A stretch of DNA of 64,000 bases from Mycobacterium kansasii ATCC 12478 (GTDB taxonomy: Bacteria > Actinomycetota > Actinomycetes > Mycobacteriales > Mycobacteriaceae): the NCBI RefSeq assembly GCF_000157895.3, contig NC_022663.1:5022001-5086000 (forward strand), written 5' to 3'. Both the position numbers and the translations under genes were made by a program. This document shows, one piece after another, positions 16,538 through 26,249 of this stretch (its first letter is position 1; each line of letters begins with the position of its first letter). The notes beneath the pieces are model-generated. The model searched no databases. It was given only the letters and a program-made list of their open reading frames with translations, and was not told the origin of the DNA.

Positions 16538-17388
16538 GCGCCAACCCGCCGGCCGAGCGGCTCGCCTGGATCGGCGGCCGGGCGAGCGGCTTGGTGGCCG
16601 GCTGGAATCGCGTCGGCATCCAGGTGGCTTTCTACGCCAGGACGATCGCCGAAATGCGAACGGCGTTCGGTCGTTACGGCAAGGAAATCCTGCGACTGAT
16701 CGCCCAGATGAGCCTGGGCACCGGCGCGCTGGCGGTGATCGGCGGCACGGTGGTGATCGTCGGCTTCCTGACCTTGTCCACCGGCGCCGTCATCGCCGTG
16801 CAGGGCTACAACCAGCTGTCCGGCATCGGAGTGGAGGCCATGACCGGCTTTATCTCCGCCTATGTCAACGTGCGCATCATCTCACCGGCGGTCGCCGGTG
16901 TCGGTTTAGCGGCCACCATCGGCGCCGGTGCCACCGCGCAGCTGGGCGCAATGCGCATCGCCGAAGAGATCGACGCGCTCGAGGTGATGGCCGTCCGGTC
17001 GGTGGCCTACCTGGTCTCCACCAGGGTGGTGGCCGGTGTCGTCGTGGTCATCCCGCTGTACTGCATAGCGGTGGTATGCGCTTTCCAGGCCGCCCGGTTC
17101 GGCACGACCGGGGTCTACGGTCAGTCCACCGGCGTCTACGACCATTACTTCCGTACCTTTCTCAATTCGACGGACCTGCTCTGGTCGTTCCTCACGGTGA
17201 TCGCCGCGGCCATCGCCATCATGCTGGTGCACACCCATTACGGGTACACCGCCAAGGGCGGGCCCGCCGGAGTGGGCGCGGCGGTCGGCCACTCGGTGCG
17301 CACCTCGCTCATCGTGTTGACGCTGATCGTGCTGGCGATCTCGCTATCCGTGCACGGCCAGTCCGGCCATTTCAACCTGTCGGGCTAG
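16534..17388 (+). CDS. yrbEB: YrbEB-type MlaE-family permease of the mce operon
   Basis: A 284-residue permease. The conserved cytoplasmic loop GAMRIAEEIDALEVMAVRSVAYLVSTR is present, along with about five membrane segments and the terminal KGGPAGVGAAVGHSVR motif of YrbE proteins. The start ATG overlaps the yrbEA stop by 4 bp, and an open frame extending 225 codons upstream is discarded because it is an antiparallel-phase shadow of yrbEA. It pairs with YrbEA in the transporter core. Confidence 0.93.
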   Translation: MSANPPAERLAWIGGRASGLVAGWNRVGIQVAFYARTIAEMRTAFGRYGKEILRLIAQMSLGTGALAVIGGTVVIVGFLTLSTGAVIAVQGYNQLSGIGVEAMTGFISAYVNVRIISPAVAGVGLAATIGAGATAQLGAMRIAEEIDALEVMAVRSVAYLVSTRVVAGVVVVIPLYCIAVVCAFQAARFGTTGVYGQSTGVYDHYFRTFLNSTDLLWSFLTVIAAAIAIMLVHTHYGYTAKGGPAGVGAAVGHSVRTSLIVLTLIVLAISLSVHGQSGHFNLSG

Positions 17389-17413
17389 CCGGTTAGCCAG
17401 AGGAGCCGCGACC

Positions 17414-18865
17414 ATGTCGGAATCACGTTCGCAGCGAACGCATCCCGGGCGGTGGACGTTCGTGCTGGTGATCGCCGTCATCGGCACCATCGTGCTGACC
17501 GCAACGCTGTTCTCCGGGTCGTTCAAGTCATCGATCGCGGTAACGGTGCTGTCCGACCGGGCCGGCTTGGTGATGGATCGCGGCGGCAAGGTCAAGCTGC
17601 GCGGAGTGCAGGTGGGCCGGGTCAGCGAGATCACCGCCGGGAAGGACCACGTGACCTTGAAGTTGGCCATCCAGCCGGAGCAGATCAGATACATCCCGGC
17701 CAACGTGGGGGCCCGGATCCGGGCCACCACCTTGTTCAGCGCGAAATACGTCGACCTGGTTTACCCGCGCCATCCCAGCCCGCAGCGTCTGGCCGCCGGG
17801 ACGGTGCTTCGGGCCGAGAATGTAGGCACCGAGGTCAACACGATGTTCGCCAACCTGGTCAAGGTGCTCAACCAGATCGACCCGGCGAAGCTGCAGGGGG
17901 TGCTGTCCGCGCTGGCCGAAGGTCTGCGCGGGCACGGTGCGACGGTCGGCCAGAGCATCACCGACGCCAACCAGGTGCTGCTCGCGATCAATCCGCGCGC
18001 CGAAACGGTCCGGACGGACATGCAGGCGGTCACGCGTCTCAGCGACACCTATGGTGCTGCGGCGCAAGACATCCTGAAGGTACTCGACGCGGCCAGCGTC
18101 ACCAGCGCCACCATTGCCGGCGAAGCACCGGCGCTGGACGCGCTGCTCGCGGAGATGATCGGCCTGTCGCGCAGCGGTATTGCGCTGCTGGGCGCGAACA
18201 AGGACAGACTGGTCACCGCCGTGAACCTGCTCGACCCGACCACCAGCCTGCTGACGAAATACCACGGGGCACTGACGTGCATGTTGGTCGGCGCCAAGAT
18301 CGCCCTCGACACCGGCTATCTGGATGCCACCGGCGGCGCCAATGGCTATTCACTGATCATCGACAGCACTCCGTTGTTCGGCGCCGACCAATACCGCTTT
18401 CCGCAGAACCTTCCGATCGTCGGCGCCAAAGGCGGGCCGGGCGGTAAGCCGGGCTGCGGATCGCTACCCGACGTCGCCGCCAACTGGCCGCTGCGCCAAC
18501 TGATTACCAACACCGGCTGGGGAACGGGGCTCGATATCCGGCCCAACCCCGGAATCGCTTTCCCGGGATACGCCGACTACCTCCCGGTCACCCGGGGACA
18601 GCCCGAACCGCCCAGCGTCCGCTATCCGGGCGGGCCGGCCCCCGGCCCCATCCCGTACCCGGGTGCGCCGCCCTACGGCGCTCCGCAGTACGCACCGGAC
18701 GGCGCCCCGCTGTACCCGGGCCTGCCGCCGGCGCCGCCGCCCGGCGCCCCACGCGAACCAGGGCCCCCGCCACCGGGATCCGAGCCGTTCGTCGTCCCGG
18801 CGCCGGCACAGCTGCAGCCGACACCGGCCCCGCCGCTCCCTCGAGAAGCGACACCGTCGCCGTGA
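17414..18865 (+). CDS. mceA: MceA-type substrate-binding protein
   Basis: A 483-residue protein. One N-terminal membrane anchor (VLVIAVIGTIVLTATLF) is followed by the MCE/MlaD beta-barrel domain (about 40-120, with GGKVKLRGVQVGRV), a long helical region, and a proline-rich tail from about residue 390. The tail is very long (PGAPPYGAPQYAPDGAP-like). It acts as part of the periplasmic Mce hexamer that channels hydrophobic substrate. Ribosome site gaggagc upstream of the ATG, 25 bp after yrbEB. Confidence 0.92.
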   Translation: MSESRSQRTHPGRWTFVLVIAVIGTIVLTATLFSGSFKSSIAVTVLSDRAGLVMDRGGKVKLRGVQVGRVSEITAGKDHVTLKLAIQPEQIRYIPANVGARIRATTLFSAKYVDLVYPRHPSPQRLAAGTVLRAENVGTEVNTMFANLVKVLNQIDPAKLQGVLSALAEGLRGHGATVGQSITDANQVLLAINPRAETVRTDMQAVTRLSDTYGAAAQDILKVLDAASVTSATIAGEAPALDALLAEMIGLSRSGIALLGANKDRLVTAVNLLDPTTSLLTKYHGALTCMLVGAKIALDTGYLDATGGANGYSLIIDSTPLFGADQYRFPQNLPIVGAKGGPGGKPGCGSLPDVAANWPLRQLITNTGWGTGLDIRPNPGIAFPGYADYLPVTRGQPEPPSVRYPGGPAPGPIPYPGAPPYGAPQYAPDGAPLYPGLPPAPPPGAPREPGPPPPGSEPFVVPAPAQLQPTPAPPLPREATPSP

Positions 18866-18887
18866 CGCCGAAGGAGAAGCCAACGCG

Positions 18888-19916
18888 ATGAGAGACAACC
18901 TGGGCGGTGCCATCTGGCGGCTGGCGATCTTCATGGTCGTGTGCACGCTGGGGCTGATCGCGATGTTGGCGATCTTCGCCGACCTGCGCTTCGGGGACGA
19001 AAAGCCGTACCGGGCACACTTCAGCAACGTGTCGGGACTGGAGAGCGGCAACTTCGTCCGCATCGCCGGCGTGGAAGTCGGCCAGGTCAAACGCATCTCG
19101 ATCCGGGACGACGGAACCGCGATGGTCGAGTTCGGCACAGACAACTCCGTGGTCCTGACCGAGGGCACCAAAGCGGTCATCCGCTACCAGAACCTGATCG
19201 GCGGCCGCTATCTGGCGCTCGAGGAAGGGAGCGGCGGCAGCAGACAACTGCGGCCCGGTGACACGATTCCGCTGGCGCAGACATCGCCGGCGCTGGACTT
19301 GGACGCGCTGATCGGCGGCTTCCGGCCGTTGTTCCACGCGCTGGATCCCGATCAGATCAACGCCTTGTCGACCGAACTGATCAAGGCATTCCAGGGTGAG
19401 GGCGCGACGATCAGTTCGTTCCTGGCGCGAACGGCGGCGCTGACCAACACGCTGGCGGACCGCGGTCAGCTGATCGGGCAGGTCATCGTCAACCTGAACA
19501 CCGTGCTGGGCTCACTGGGTGACCAAAGTTCGCAATTCGCCAAGGCGGTCGATTCAATGTCCCAATTGCTGTCCACCCTGGCCGACAACAAGCAGGAGAT
19601 CAGCACCGGCATCGCCTACGCCAACGCGGCCGCCGGATCGATCGCCGACCTGCTCGCGCAGGGCCGCGCGCCGCTGGCCGACATCATCCACCAGTCGGAG
19701 CGGATAGCGGACGTCATACTTGCCGACCGCGACTATTTCGACGATCTGCTCAACACGCTGCCGGACGCCTACCAGATGCTGAATCGGCAAGGCCTCTACG
19801 GCGACTTCTTCAGCTTCTACATGTGCGACCTGCTCTTGAAGCTGAACGGCAAAGGCGGCCAACCGATTTACGTCAAGATGATCGGCCAGCCCTCGGGAAG
19901 GTGCACGCCGCGATGA
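18888..19916 (+). CDS. mceB: MceB-type Mce family protein
   Basis: A 342-residue protein with an N-terminal anchor (LAIFMVVCTLGLIAMLAIFADL), the MCE domain (SNVSGLESGNFVRIAGVEVGQV) and the helical Mce tail. It ends GQPSGRCTPR, the usual short MceB end with no Pro-rich tail. The ATG at 18888 follows aaggagaagc; the longer open frame from 18663 lies inside mceA. Its stop overlaps the mceC start (ATGA). Confidence 0.92.
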   Translation: MRDNLGGAIWRLAIFMVVCTLGLIAMLAIFADLRFGDEKPYRAHFSNVSGLESGNFVRIAGVEVGQVKRISIRDDGTAMVEFGTDNSVVLTEGTKAVIRYQNLIGGRYLALEEGSGGSRQLRPGDTIPLAQTSPALDLDALIGGFRPLFHALDPDQINALSTELIKAFQGEGATISSFLARTAALTNTLADRGQLIGQVIVNLNTVLGSLGDQSSQFAKAVDSMSQLLSTLADNKQEISTGIAYANAAAGSIADLLAQGRAPLADIIHQSERIADVILADRDYFDDLLNTLPDAYQMLNRQGLYGDFFSFYMCDLLLKLNGKGGQPIYVKMIGQPSGRCTPR

Positions 19917-21234
19917 AATCGTTCTCGGAACGCAATCCCCTCGTCGTCGGCGTGGTCGGCCTGGTGGTGGTGGCTGCGGCGGTGCTGGCCGCACTGACCT
20001 ACAGCAGGCTGCCGTTCGTCAAGGCCGGCAGGGACTATTCGGCCTACTTCGCCGAGGCGGGCGGCCTGCAGACCGGCACCACGGTGCAGGTTTCGGGCCT
20101 CAAGGCGGGCAAGGTCAACAGCATCGCGCTGGACGGACCTAAAGTGCTGGTCCGCTTCGAGGTCGACAAACATATCCGGCTCGGCGACCGCACCGAGGCC
20201 GCAATCAAGACGAAAAGCGTGCTGGGCGCCAGGATCCTGGAAATCACACCCCGCGGCGAGGGCAGGCTGACCGGGCCGATTCCCCTCGAACGCACGACGT
20301 CGCCTTACCAGCTGCCCGACGCGCTCGGCGATCTCGGCGCCACCATCAGCGGGCTGGACACCGACAAGCTGTCGGAATCATTGGCCGTGCTGGCGGACAC
20401 CTTCTCCGGTACCGCGCCCGATCTGAGAATCGCGCTGGCCGGTGTGGCGCGGTTCTCCCAGACGCTCAACGAGCGTGACGCTCAACTACGAAATCTGTTG
20501 TCCAACGCCAACAAAGCCACGACCGTGTTGTCGGAGCGCAGCGAGCAGATCGCCCGGCTGGTCGCTGACAGCAACGCCCTGCTTGCGCAGCTGGAAAGCC
20601 AAAGCCGCGCGCTGGATGCGATCTCCGGCAACATCTCGGCGATAAGCCGGCAAATCAAGGGCTTTATCGCCGATCACCGGCAGACCCTCAACCCGATCCT
20701 GGACAAGCTCGACCGGGTCCTGACGATCGTCGACAACCGCAAACAACGAATCCAGCTGGCAATCAAGAAGTTCAACGACTACGCGCTGTCACTGGGTGAG
20801 TCGATGTCCACCGGCCCGTGGTTCAACTTCTACATCACCAACCTGATTCCCGGTCAGTTCATCCAGCCGTTCGTCGACGCCGCTTTCTCCGATCTCGGTC
20901 TGGATCCCAATGTGCTGCTGCCGTCGCAGCTCAGCGATCCGCAGCTCGGTCAGCCGGGCACACCCGCGCTGCCGGTGCCGTTCCCGCGCACCGGTCAGGG
21001 CGGCGAGCCGCGGCTGAACCTTCCGGACGCGATCACCGGCAATCCCGGCGATCCCCGCTATCCGTACCGCGAGCCGCCGCCGGGGCCGCCGCCGGGCGGG
21101 CCGCCGCCGGGACCGCCGGCGCTGGCCCCGGAGAGACGACCCCGCCGCCGCCGCCGACACGGCCGCCGGTGTACGTTCCCGCGCCCGGCGAACCGTCCCG
21201 GCCGGCGAAACCCGGTCAGCAAGCGGGCCAATGA
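19913..21234 (+). CDS. mceC: MceC-type Mce family protein, frameshifted near its C-terminus
   Basis: Anchor (VVGVVGLVVVAAAVLAAL), MCE domain (EAGGLQTGTTVQVSGLKAGKV) and helical region are intact. In the Pro-rich tail the frame is lost in the CCCC run at 21126-21129: as written it would read Arg-rich nonsense for 240 codons into mceD. One more C restores a tail (GETTPPPPPTRPPVYVPAPG onward) ending in TGA at 21234, which overlaps the mceD ATG exactly as the other junctions do. Intact length would be 440 residues. I annotate to 21234 and treat the indel as a likely sequence error or a mild C-terminal mutation. Confidence 0.85.
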
Positions 21235-22535
21235 TGAACCGCGCTGTGAACCGCCGCAATGCCCGCATCGGTGTGGCCGCCATGCTTGTGCTCACCTTCA
21301 TCGCCGGGGTGGTGGTGGTATGGCAGGGCGCCGCCGCGACCCGCAAAACAACGGTGGTCGCCTACTTCAAGAACAGCAACGGCATTTTCGTCGGCGACGA
21401 AGTGCGCATCCTCGGGGTGCCTGTCGGCAAGATCGACAAGATCGAGCCGCAACCCGAGCGGGTCAAGATCACTTTCTCCTACGACGCCAAATACCAAGTG
21501 CCCGCCGATGCCAAGGCGGTGATCCTGTCCCCATCGCTGGTCACGGCGCGCGTTATTCAGCTGACACCGGCCTACACCGGCGGGCCGCAACTGCCCGACC
21601 ACGCGGTGATCCCGCCGGAGCGCACCGCCGTCCCGGTGGAGTGGGACGACCTCCGTCAGGACCTGGCAAAGCTCACCCAGATGCTGCAACCGAGCCAGCC
21701 CGGCGGGGTGAGCGCGATGGGAGCGTTGCTGAACACCGCCGCCGACAACCTGCGGGGCCAGGGACCGACCATCAGGGACACGATCGTCAAACTGTCCCAG
21801 GCGGTTTCGGCGCTCGGCGACCACAGCAACGATATCTTCAGCACCGTGAAGAACCTGTCGATTCTCGTGTCGGCGCTGCAAAGCAGCACCGACCTGATGC
21901 GTCAGCTGAACCAGAATCTGGCCACAGTGACCGGGCTGCTGACCAACGACCCCGATGAGGTTGCCAGCGCGGTCGCGGGGCTGGCCGACATCGTCGGCGA
22001 CGTCCGCGGCTTCGTGGCCGAAAACCGGGAGACGCTGGGCGAAACGTCGGACAAGCTGGCGTCGGTGTCCACGGCGCTGAACGACAGCCTCGACGACATC
22101 AAGCAGGCACTGCACATCGCCCCGACCGAGTTGCAGAACTTCATGAACATCTACCAGCCGGCGCAGGGCACGCTCAGCGGAGCGCCGGCGCTCAACAACT
22201 TCGCGAACCCGATTGCCTTCTTGTGCGGGGCGATCCAAGCGGCGTCGCGGCTGGGTTACGAACAGTCGGCGAAGCTGTGCGTCCAATATCTGGCGCCGAT
22301 CATCAAGAATCGGCAATACAACTTCCCTCCGTTGGGGGAGAACTTGATCGTCGGTGCGGTGGCGCGGCCCAACGAGGTCACCTACAGCGAGGACTGGATG
22401 CGGCCGGACTACGTTCCCCCGCCTTCCAATTCCACTGCGGCCGTCGATATTCCATCGTTGCCGGCCGAGGTGCATCCGGCCGATCCCGCCGCCGGGCTGC
22501 GCGGCTTGTTGCTGCCCTTCGAAGGAGGCTCCTGA
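21231..22535 (+). CDS. mceD: MceD-type Mce family protein
   Basis: A 434-residue protein with the N-terminal anchor (IGVAAMLVLTFIAGVVVVW), MCE domain (NSNGIFVGDEVRILGVPVGKI) and a long helical region. A C-terminal segment with two cysteines (FLCGAIQ and KLCVQY) is typical of MceD. The tail (YVPPPSNSTAAVDIPSLP) is short. The start overlaps the restored mceC stop and the stop overlaps the mceE start (TGATG), so translation is coupled throughout. Confidence 0.92.
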   Translation: MMNRAVNRRNARIGVAAMLVLTFIAGVVVVWQGAAATRKTTVVAYFKNSNGIFVGDEVRILGVPVGKIDKIEPQPERVKITFSYDAKYQVPADAKAVILSPSLVTARVIQLTPAYTGGPQLPDHAVIPPERTAVPVEWDDLRQDLAKLTQMLQPSQPGGVSAMGALLNTAADNLRGQGPTIRDTIVKLSQAVSALGDHSNDIFSTVKNLSILVSALQSSTDLMRQLNQNLATVTGLLTNDPDEVASAVAGLADIVGDVRGFVAENRETLGETSDKLASVSTALNDSLDDIKQALHIAPTELQNFMNIYQPAQGTLSGAPALNNFANPIAFLCGAIQAASRLGYEQSAKLCVQYLAPIIKNRQYNFPPLGENLIVGAVARPNEVTYSEDWMRPDYVPPPSNSTAAVDIPSLPAEVHPADPAAGLRGLLLPFEGGS

Positions 22536-23671
22536 TGGGTGCGGTGTGGCGTCACAGCAGGGTGTGGCTGCTGACGGTGCTGGCGGTGATCGGCCTGGCC
22601 GGCTGCGGTTGGCGAGGCCTCAACTCGATCCCGTTGCCGGGGACAGCGGGCCGCGGCCCGGGCGCGTTCACCATTCAGGCGCAATTGCCGGACGTGGGCA
22701 CCCTAGAGCAGAACTCCCGCGTACAGGTCGGCGACGTCACGGTGGGCAACGTCACCAAGATCGAGCGACAGGGCTGGCATGCGCTGCTGACCATCCGGCT
22801 CGACGGCGACGTCGAGCTGCCGGCCAACGCGACCGCCACCCTCGGCCAAACCAGCCTGCTCGGTTCGCTGCACATCGAACTGGCCCCGCCCACCGACGTC
22901 GCGCCGCGGGGCAAGTTGACGCAGGGATCACTGATCCCGCTGTCGTCGGCCGGCAGCTACCCTTCGACCGAGCAGACCCTGGCCGCAGTCTCGCTGCTGC
23001 TCAATGGTGGTGGTATCGGCCAGATTCAGGACATCACCGAAGCATTGAGCGTCGCGCTCGCCGGACGGGCCGCCGACCTGCGCAGCCTGATCGAACAGGT
23101 GGACCGGTATGTCGGCCTCGTCGGTGACCAGACCGGCGACATCATCGCCGCGGCCGAAAGCCTGAACAACGTGGTCGGACAGTTGGCGAACGAGAAGCCG
23201 GTGGTGGACCGCGCGCTGCGGACCATCCCGGACGCGCTTCGGACGCTCGCGGACGAACGGCAGCAGCTGGTTGATGCGCTCGATCAATTCGCCAAGTTCA
23301 GTGCGCTGGCCGCCGACTCCGCCAACCAGACCAAGGACGCCTTGGTCAGGCAGCTGAAAGACCTTGGGCCGGTGGTGGAATCGCTGGCCAATGCGGGTCC
23401 GGCCCTGACCCGTTCGCTGAGCTTGCTCACCACCTACCCGTTTCCCAAGGACACCATCAGCAACTGGGCCCGCGGGGACTACGCCAACCTGACGGCCATC
23501 ATCGACTTGACGCTGAGCCGGCTCGACGCCTCGTTCCTCACCGGCACCCGGTGGGAGGGCAACCTGACCGAGCTGGAGCTGCAGTGGGGCCGCACCATCG
23601 GCCAGATGCCGAGTCCCTACACCGCCGGCAATCCGCTTGTCGCTCCGTACCATTGGGATCAGGGGCGTTGA
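22535..23671 (+). CDS. mceE: MceE-type Mce lipoprotein (LprK-like)
   Basis: A 378-residue protein. The signal peptide ends in the lipobox GLAGC with Cys24, so it is lipid-anchored, as is usual for the fifth mce gene (LprK/LprL/LprN group). The MCE domain (LPDVGTLEQNSRVQVGDVTV) and helical region follow. I start at the ATG at 22535, which overlaps the mceD stop; the open frame upstream is a shadow. One copy is expected in each Mce complex. Confidence 0.93.
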   Translation: MGAVWRHSRVWLLTVLAVIGLAGCGWRGLNSIPLPGTAGRGPGAFTIQAQLPDVGTLEQNSRVQVGDVTVGNVTKIERQGWHALLTIRLDGDVELPANATATLGQTSLLGSLHIELAPPTDVAPRGKLTQGSLIPLSSAGSYPSTEQTLAAVSLLLNGGGIGQIQDITEALSVALAGRAADLRSLIEQVDRYVGLVGDQTGDIIAAAESLNNVVGQLANEKPVVDRALRTIPDALRTLADERQQLVDALDQFAKFSALAADSANQTKDALVRQLKDLGPVVESLANAGPALTRSLSLLTTYPFPKDTISNWARGDYANLTAIIDLTLSRLDASFLTGTRWEGNLTELELQWGRTIGQMPSPYTAGNPLVAPYHWDQGR

Positions 23672-23672
23672 C

Positions 23673-25172
23673 ATGCCGCCGTTGTCGAGACGAATCCTGG
23701 TCCAACTGGCTATCTTCGTGATTGTCGCGCTAGTCGGTGGAGCGGTGATGATCTTCAACTACATCCAGCTGCCGGCGATGTTCGGTATCGGGCGCTACCG
23801 GGTCACCGTGCAGTTGCCGCAAGCGGCCGGCCTGTACCCCAGCGGCAACGTCACCTACCGCGGAACCGAAGTCGGCAGGGTCGAAAGCGTGCGGCTCACC
23901 GATACCGGCGTCGCGGCGGTGCTCTCGCTCAACTCGGGTGTCGACATCCCCTCCGATGTCGACGCCCAGGTGCACAGCCAGTCGGCGGTGGGTGAGCAGT
24001 ATGTCACGTTGCTGCCGCGCCGGGAGTCCCCACCGCTCAAGGACGGGGATGTCATTCCGGCCGAACGCGTTTCGGTGCCGCCGGATCTGGACACGTTGCT
24101 GGATACGGTGAACCGGGGCATGGAGTCGATCCCGCGCGACAGCCTGAAGACGACGGTCGACGAGGCCTATACCGCGGTGGGGGGCCTCGGGCCGGATATT
24201 GCCCGGCTGGTCACCGGAGCCGGTTCGCTGTCCATCGAAGCGCGTAGGAACCTGGGTCCGTTACTCACCCTGATCGACCAGTCCAAGCCGGTGCTGGATG
24301 CGCAGGCCGACTCGCCGGATGCGGTACAACAGTGGGCCGCGCGTCTGGCCGACCTCAGCCGGGGGCTGCAGCGCAACGACACCGCCGTCCGGACCGTGCT
24401 GCAACAAGCGGGCCCGGCCGCCGCGGAAGTCCGGCAATTGTTCGACCGGGTCAATCCGACACTGCCGGTGCTGCTGTCCAATCTGATCGGCGTCGGTCAG
24501 GTTGCGGTCAGCTATCACCCCGCCATCGAGCAGTTGCTGGTGCTGCTGCCCCAGGCGGTGGCCACCATTCAGGCGATCGGCGTGCCCAACCGCAACACCA
24601 AGCAGGGCTACAAGGGCGTCTTCCTCAGCTTCAACATGCGACTCAACCTGCCGCCGCCGTGCACCACCGGCTACCTGCCGGCCCAGCAGCGCCGAGTGCC
24701 GTCTTGGGAGGACTACCCCGACCGCCCCGCCGGCGACCTGTACTGCCGGGTGCCGCAGGACTCGCCGAACAACGTCCGCGGCGTTCGCAATACGCCGTGC
24801 GTCGGCCACCCCGGCAAACGCGCCCCGACGGTCGCGATGTGTGAGAGCGATGAGAGCTATGTTCCGCTCAACGACGGCTACAACTGGAAGGGCGACCCGA
24901 ACGCCACACTGTCGGGCCAGCCCGTTCCGCAACTGCCCCCCGCCGCACCGCCCGCGCCGGGCGCCCCGGCACCGGCCCCACCACCCGGCGCACCGCCCGC
25001 GCCGAGCGCCCCGGCACCGGCCCCACCACCGTTTCCGATAGCTGCCGCAGAATACGACCCGGCTACCGGTACCTACGTCGGCCCGGACGGGCAGGTCTAC
25101 ACCCGATCCGATCTGGCTGCGGCCGGCGGGAAGGAGCGCACATGGCAGTCGATGTTGCTGCCCCCGAATTGA
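23673..25172 (+). CDS. mceF: MceF-type Mce family protein with Pro/Ala-rich tail
   Basis: A 499-residue protein. It has the N-terminal anchor (QLAIFVIVALVGGAVMIF), MCE domain (AAGLYPSGNVTYRGTEVGRV), helical region, a four-cysteine stretch (CTTGY, YCRVP, TPCVGH, AMCES), and a Pro/Ala tail built from a 15-residue repeat, then a GTYVGPDGQVYT-like end seen in other MceF proteins. It starts 2 bp after mceE and overlaps the next gene by 31 bp. Confidence 0.92.
   Translation: MPPLSRRILVQLAIFVIVALVGGAVMIFNYIQLPAMFGIGRYRVTVQLPQAAGLYPSGNVTYRGTEVGRVESVRLTDTGVAAVLSLNSGVDIPSDVDAQVHSQSAVGEQYVTLLPRRESPPLKDGDVIPAERVSVPPDLDTLLDTVNRGMESIPRDSLKTTVDEAYTAVGGLGPDIARLVTGAGSLSIEARRNLGPLLTLIDQSKPVLDAQADSPDAVQQWAARLADLSRGLQRNDTAVRTVLQQAGPAAAEVRQLFDRVNPTLPVLLSNLIGVGQVAVSYHPAIEQLLVLLPQAVATIQAIGVPNRNTKQGYKGVFLSFNMRLNLPPPCTTGYLPAQQRRVPSWEDYPDRPAGDLYCRVPQDSPNNVRGVRNTPCVGHPGKRAPTVAMCESDESYVPLNDGYNWKGDPNATLSGQPVPQLPPAAPPAPGAPAPAPPPGAPPAPSAPAPAPPPFPIAAAEYDPATGTYVGPDGQVYTRSDLAAAGGKERTWQSMLLPPN
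24945..25031 (+). repeat. 45-bp tandem repeat in the mceF tail
   Basis: Nearly two copies of a 45-bp unit (24945-24989 and 24990-25031) encode the Pro/Ala tail of MceF. They differ by one visible base (cgccggg versus cgccgag). Likely to vary in copy number between strains. Confidence 0.8.
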
Positions 25173-25696
25173 GCGAGTCGGCCGAGGCGCCGCCCAGCGG
25201 TCTGGGCACCGCTCGGCCGGCGGTGCTGGCCATGCTGGTGGTGGTGCTTGGGTTGGCCGGGCTGGTCGCCTTCCTGGGATACCGCGTCCATCAGTCGCAG
25301 CAGACCGAGCAGCAGACCGAGCAGCAGAGCAGGCTCTTTCTGCAGGCCGGTCGCCAGGGGGCGCTGAACCTCACCACCATTGACTTCCGCCAGGCCAACG
25401 CCGACGTGCAACGCATCCTGGATGGGGCAATGGGCCAGCTCTACGACAACTTCGCCAAGCGATCGCAGCCGTACATCGACGTCGTGGTGCGGACCCAGTC
25501 GAAATCGGTCGGCACGGTGACGGAAGCGGCGCTGGAATCGCAGTCCGGCGACCAGGCGCAGGTGCTGGTTGCCGTGACCGTGAAAACGTCGAACATCTAT
25601 GCGGCCCAAGAGGAATCGCGAGCATGGCGGATGCGGCTGTGGGTGCGGCGGGTGGGCGCGCAGGCCAAGGTCTCCAACGTGGAATTCGTGCCGTGA
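25142..25696 (+). CDS. Mce-associated membrane protein 1
   Basis: A 184-residue protein: a short cytoplasmic N-terminus, one membrane helix (AVLAMLVVVLGLAGLVAFLG), a Gln/Glu-rich stretch encoded by a small tandem repeat (QQTEQQTEQQ), and an extracytoplasmic domain of the Mce-associated (Mas) type, related to the NTF2-like fold. Such proteins follow mceF in most mce operons and help stabilise the transporter. It overlaps mceF by 31 bp and the next gene by 4 bp (GTGA). Confidence 0.85.
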   Translation: MAVDVAAPELSESAEAPPSGLGTARPAVLAMLVVVLGLAGLVAFLGYRVHQSQQTEQQTEQQSRLFLQAGRQGALNLTTIDFRQANADVQRILDGAMGQLYDNFAKRSQPYIDVVVRTQSKSVGTVTEAALESQSGDQAQVLVAVTVKTSNIYAAQEESRAWRMRLWVRRVGAQAKVSNVEFVP

Positions 25697-26247
25697 GTAC
25701 GCCACCGCCGGCAACCGCCGAATCCGGCACCGCGACCACCACCGACGCCGCCGATGCGCACCGCCGAATGGGGTGGCCGCGGCTGCTGGCCTACGGTGTG
25801 CTGCCGGGCCTGGCGTTGGCGCTCGCGCTGCTGGCCGGTTTCCTGAAGTGGCAATGCTCGTCCGCGCCGGACAGCACCGGCCGCATCGAGGTGATCCAGG
25901 CGGCGCGGGCAGCGACGGTCGAGTTGCTGTCCTACCGGCCCGACACGGCCGAGCGCGACCTCGGTGCCGCACGTGACCGGCTGACCGGCCGCTTCAAAGA
26001 CGAATACACGTCGCTGACCCGCGACGTGGTCATCCCCGGCGCCAAGCGGAAACAGATTTCGGCGGTTGCCACCGTACCGGCCGCGGCGGCGGTGTCGGCC
26101 CAGCCGAACCACGGGGTGGTGCTGCTGTTCGTCAACCAGACGACGATTGTGGGCACCGAAGCGCCCACCTACACCGCATCCAGCGTCCGGGTGACGTTGG
26201 ACAAGGTCGACGGACGCTGGCTGATCTCCGGGTTCGATCCGGTCTGA
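25693..26247 (+). CDS. Mce-associated membrane protein 2
   Basis: A 184-residue paralogue-type partner of the preceding protein. A single membrane helix (GVLPGLALALALLAGFLKW) leads to an exported domain ending in KVDGRWLISGFDPV, the characteristic end of Mas proteins. The GTG at 25693 overlaps the previous stop; the frame extends upstream but has no better start. Last gene of the mce operon, convergent with cstA with only 2 bp between stop codons. Confidence 0.85.
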   Translation: MSTPPPATAESGTATTTDAADAHRRMGWPRLLAYGVLPGLALALALLAGFLKWQCSSAPDSTGRIEVIQAARAATVELLSYRPDTAERDLGAARDRLTGRFKDEYTSLTRDVVIPGAKRKQISAVATVPAAAAVSAQPNHGVVLLFVNQTTIVGTEAPTYTASSVRVTLDKVDGRWLISGFDPV

Positions 26248-26249
26248 GG

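Noticed and set aside
19913..21958. mceC read as a 681-residue protein through mceD
   Set aside because: The last 240 codons are Arg-rich and out of frame with mceD; a one-base indel explains it better than programmed frameshifting, for which no slippery site is evident.
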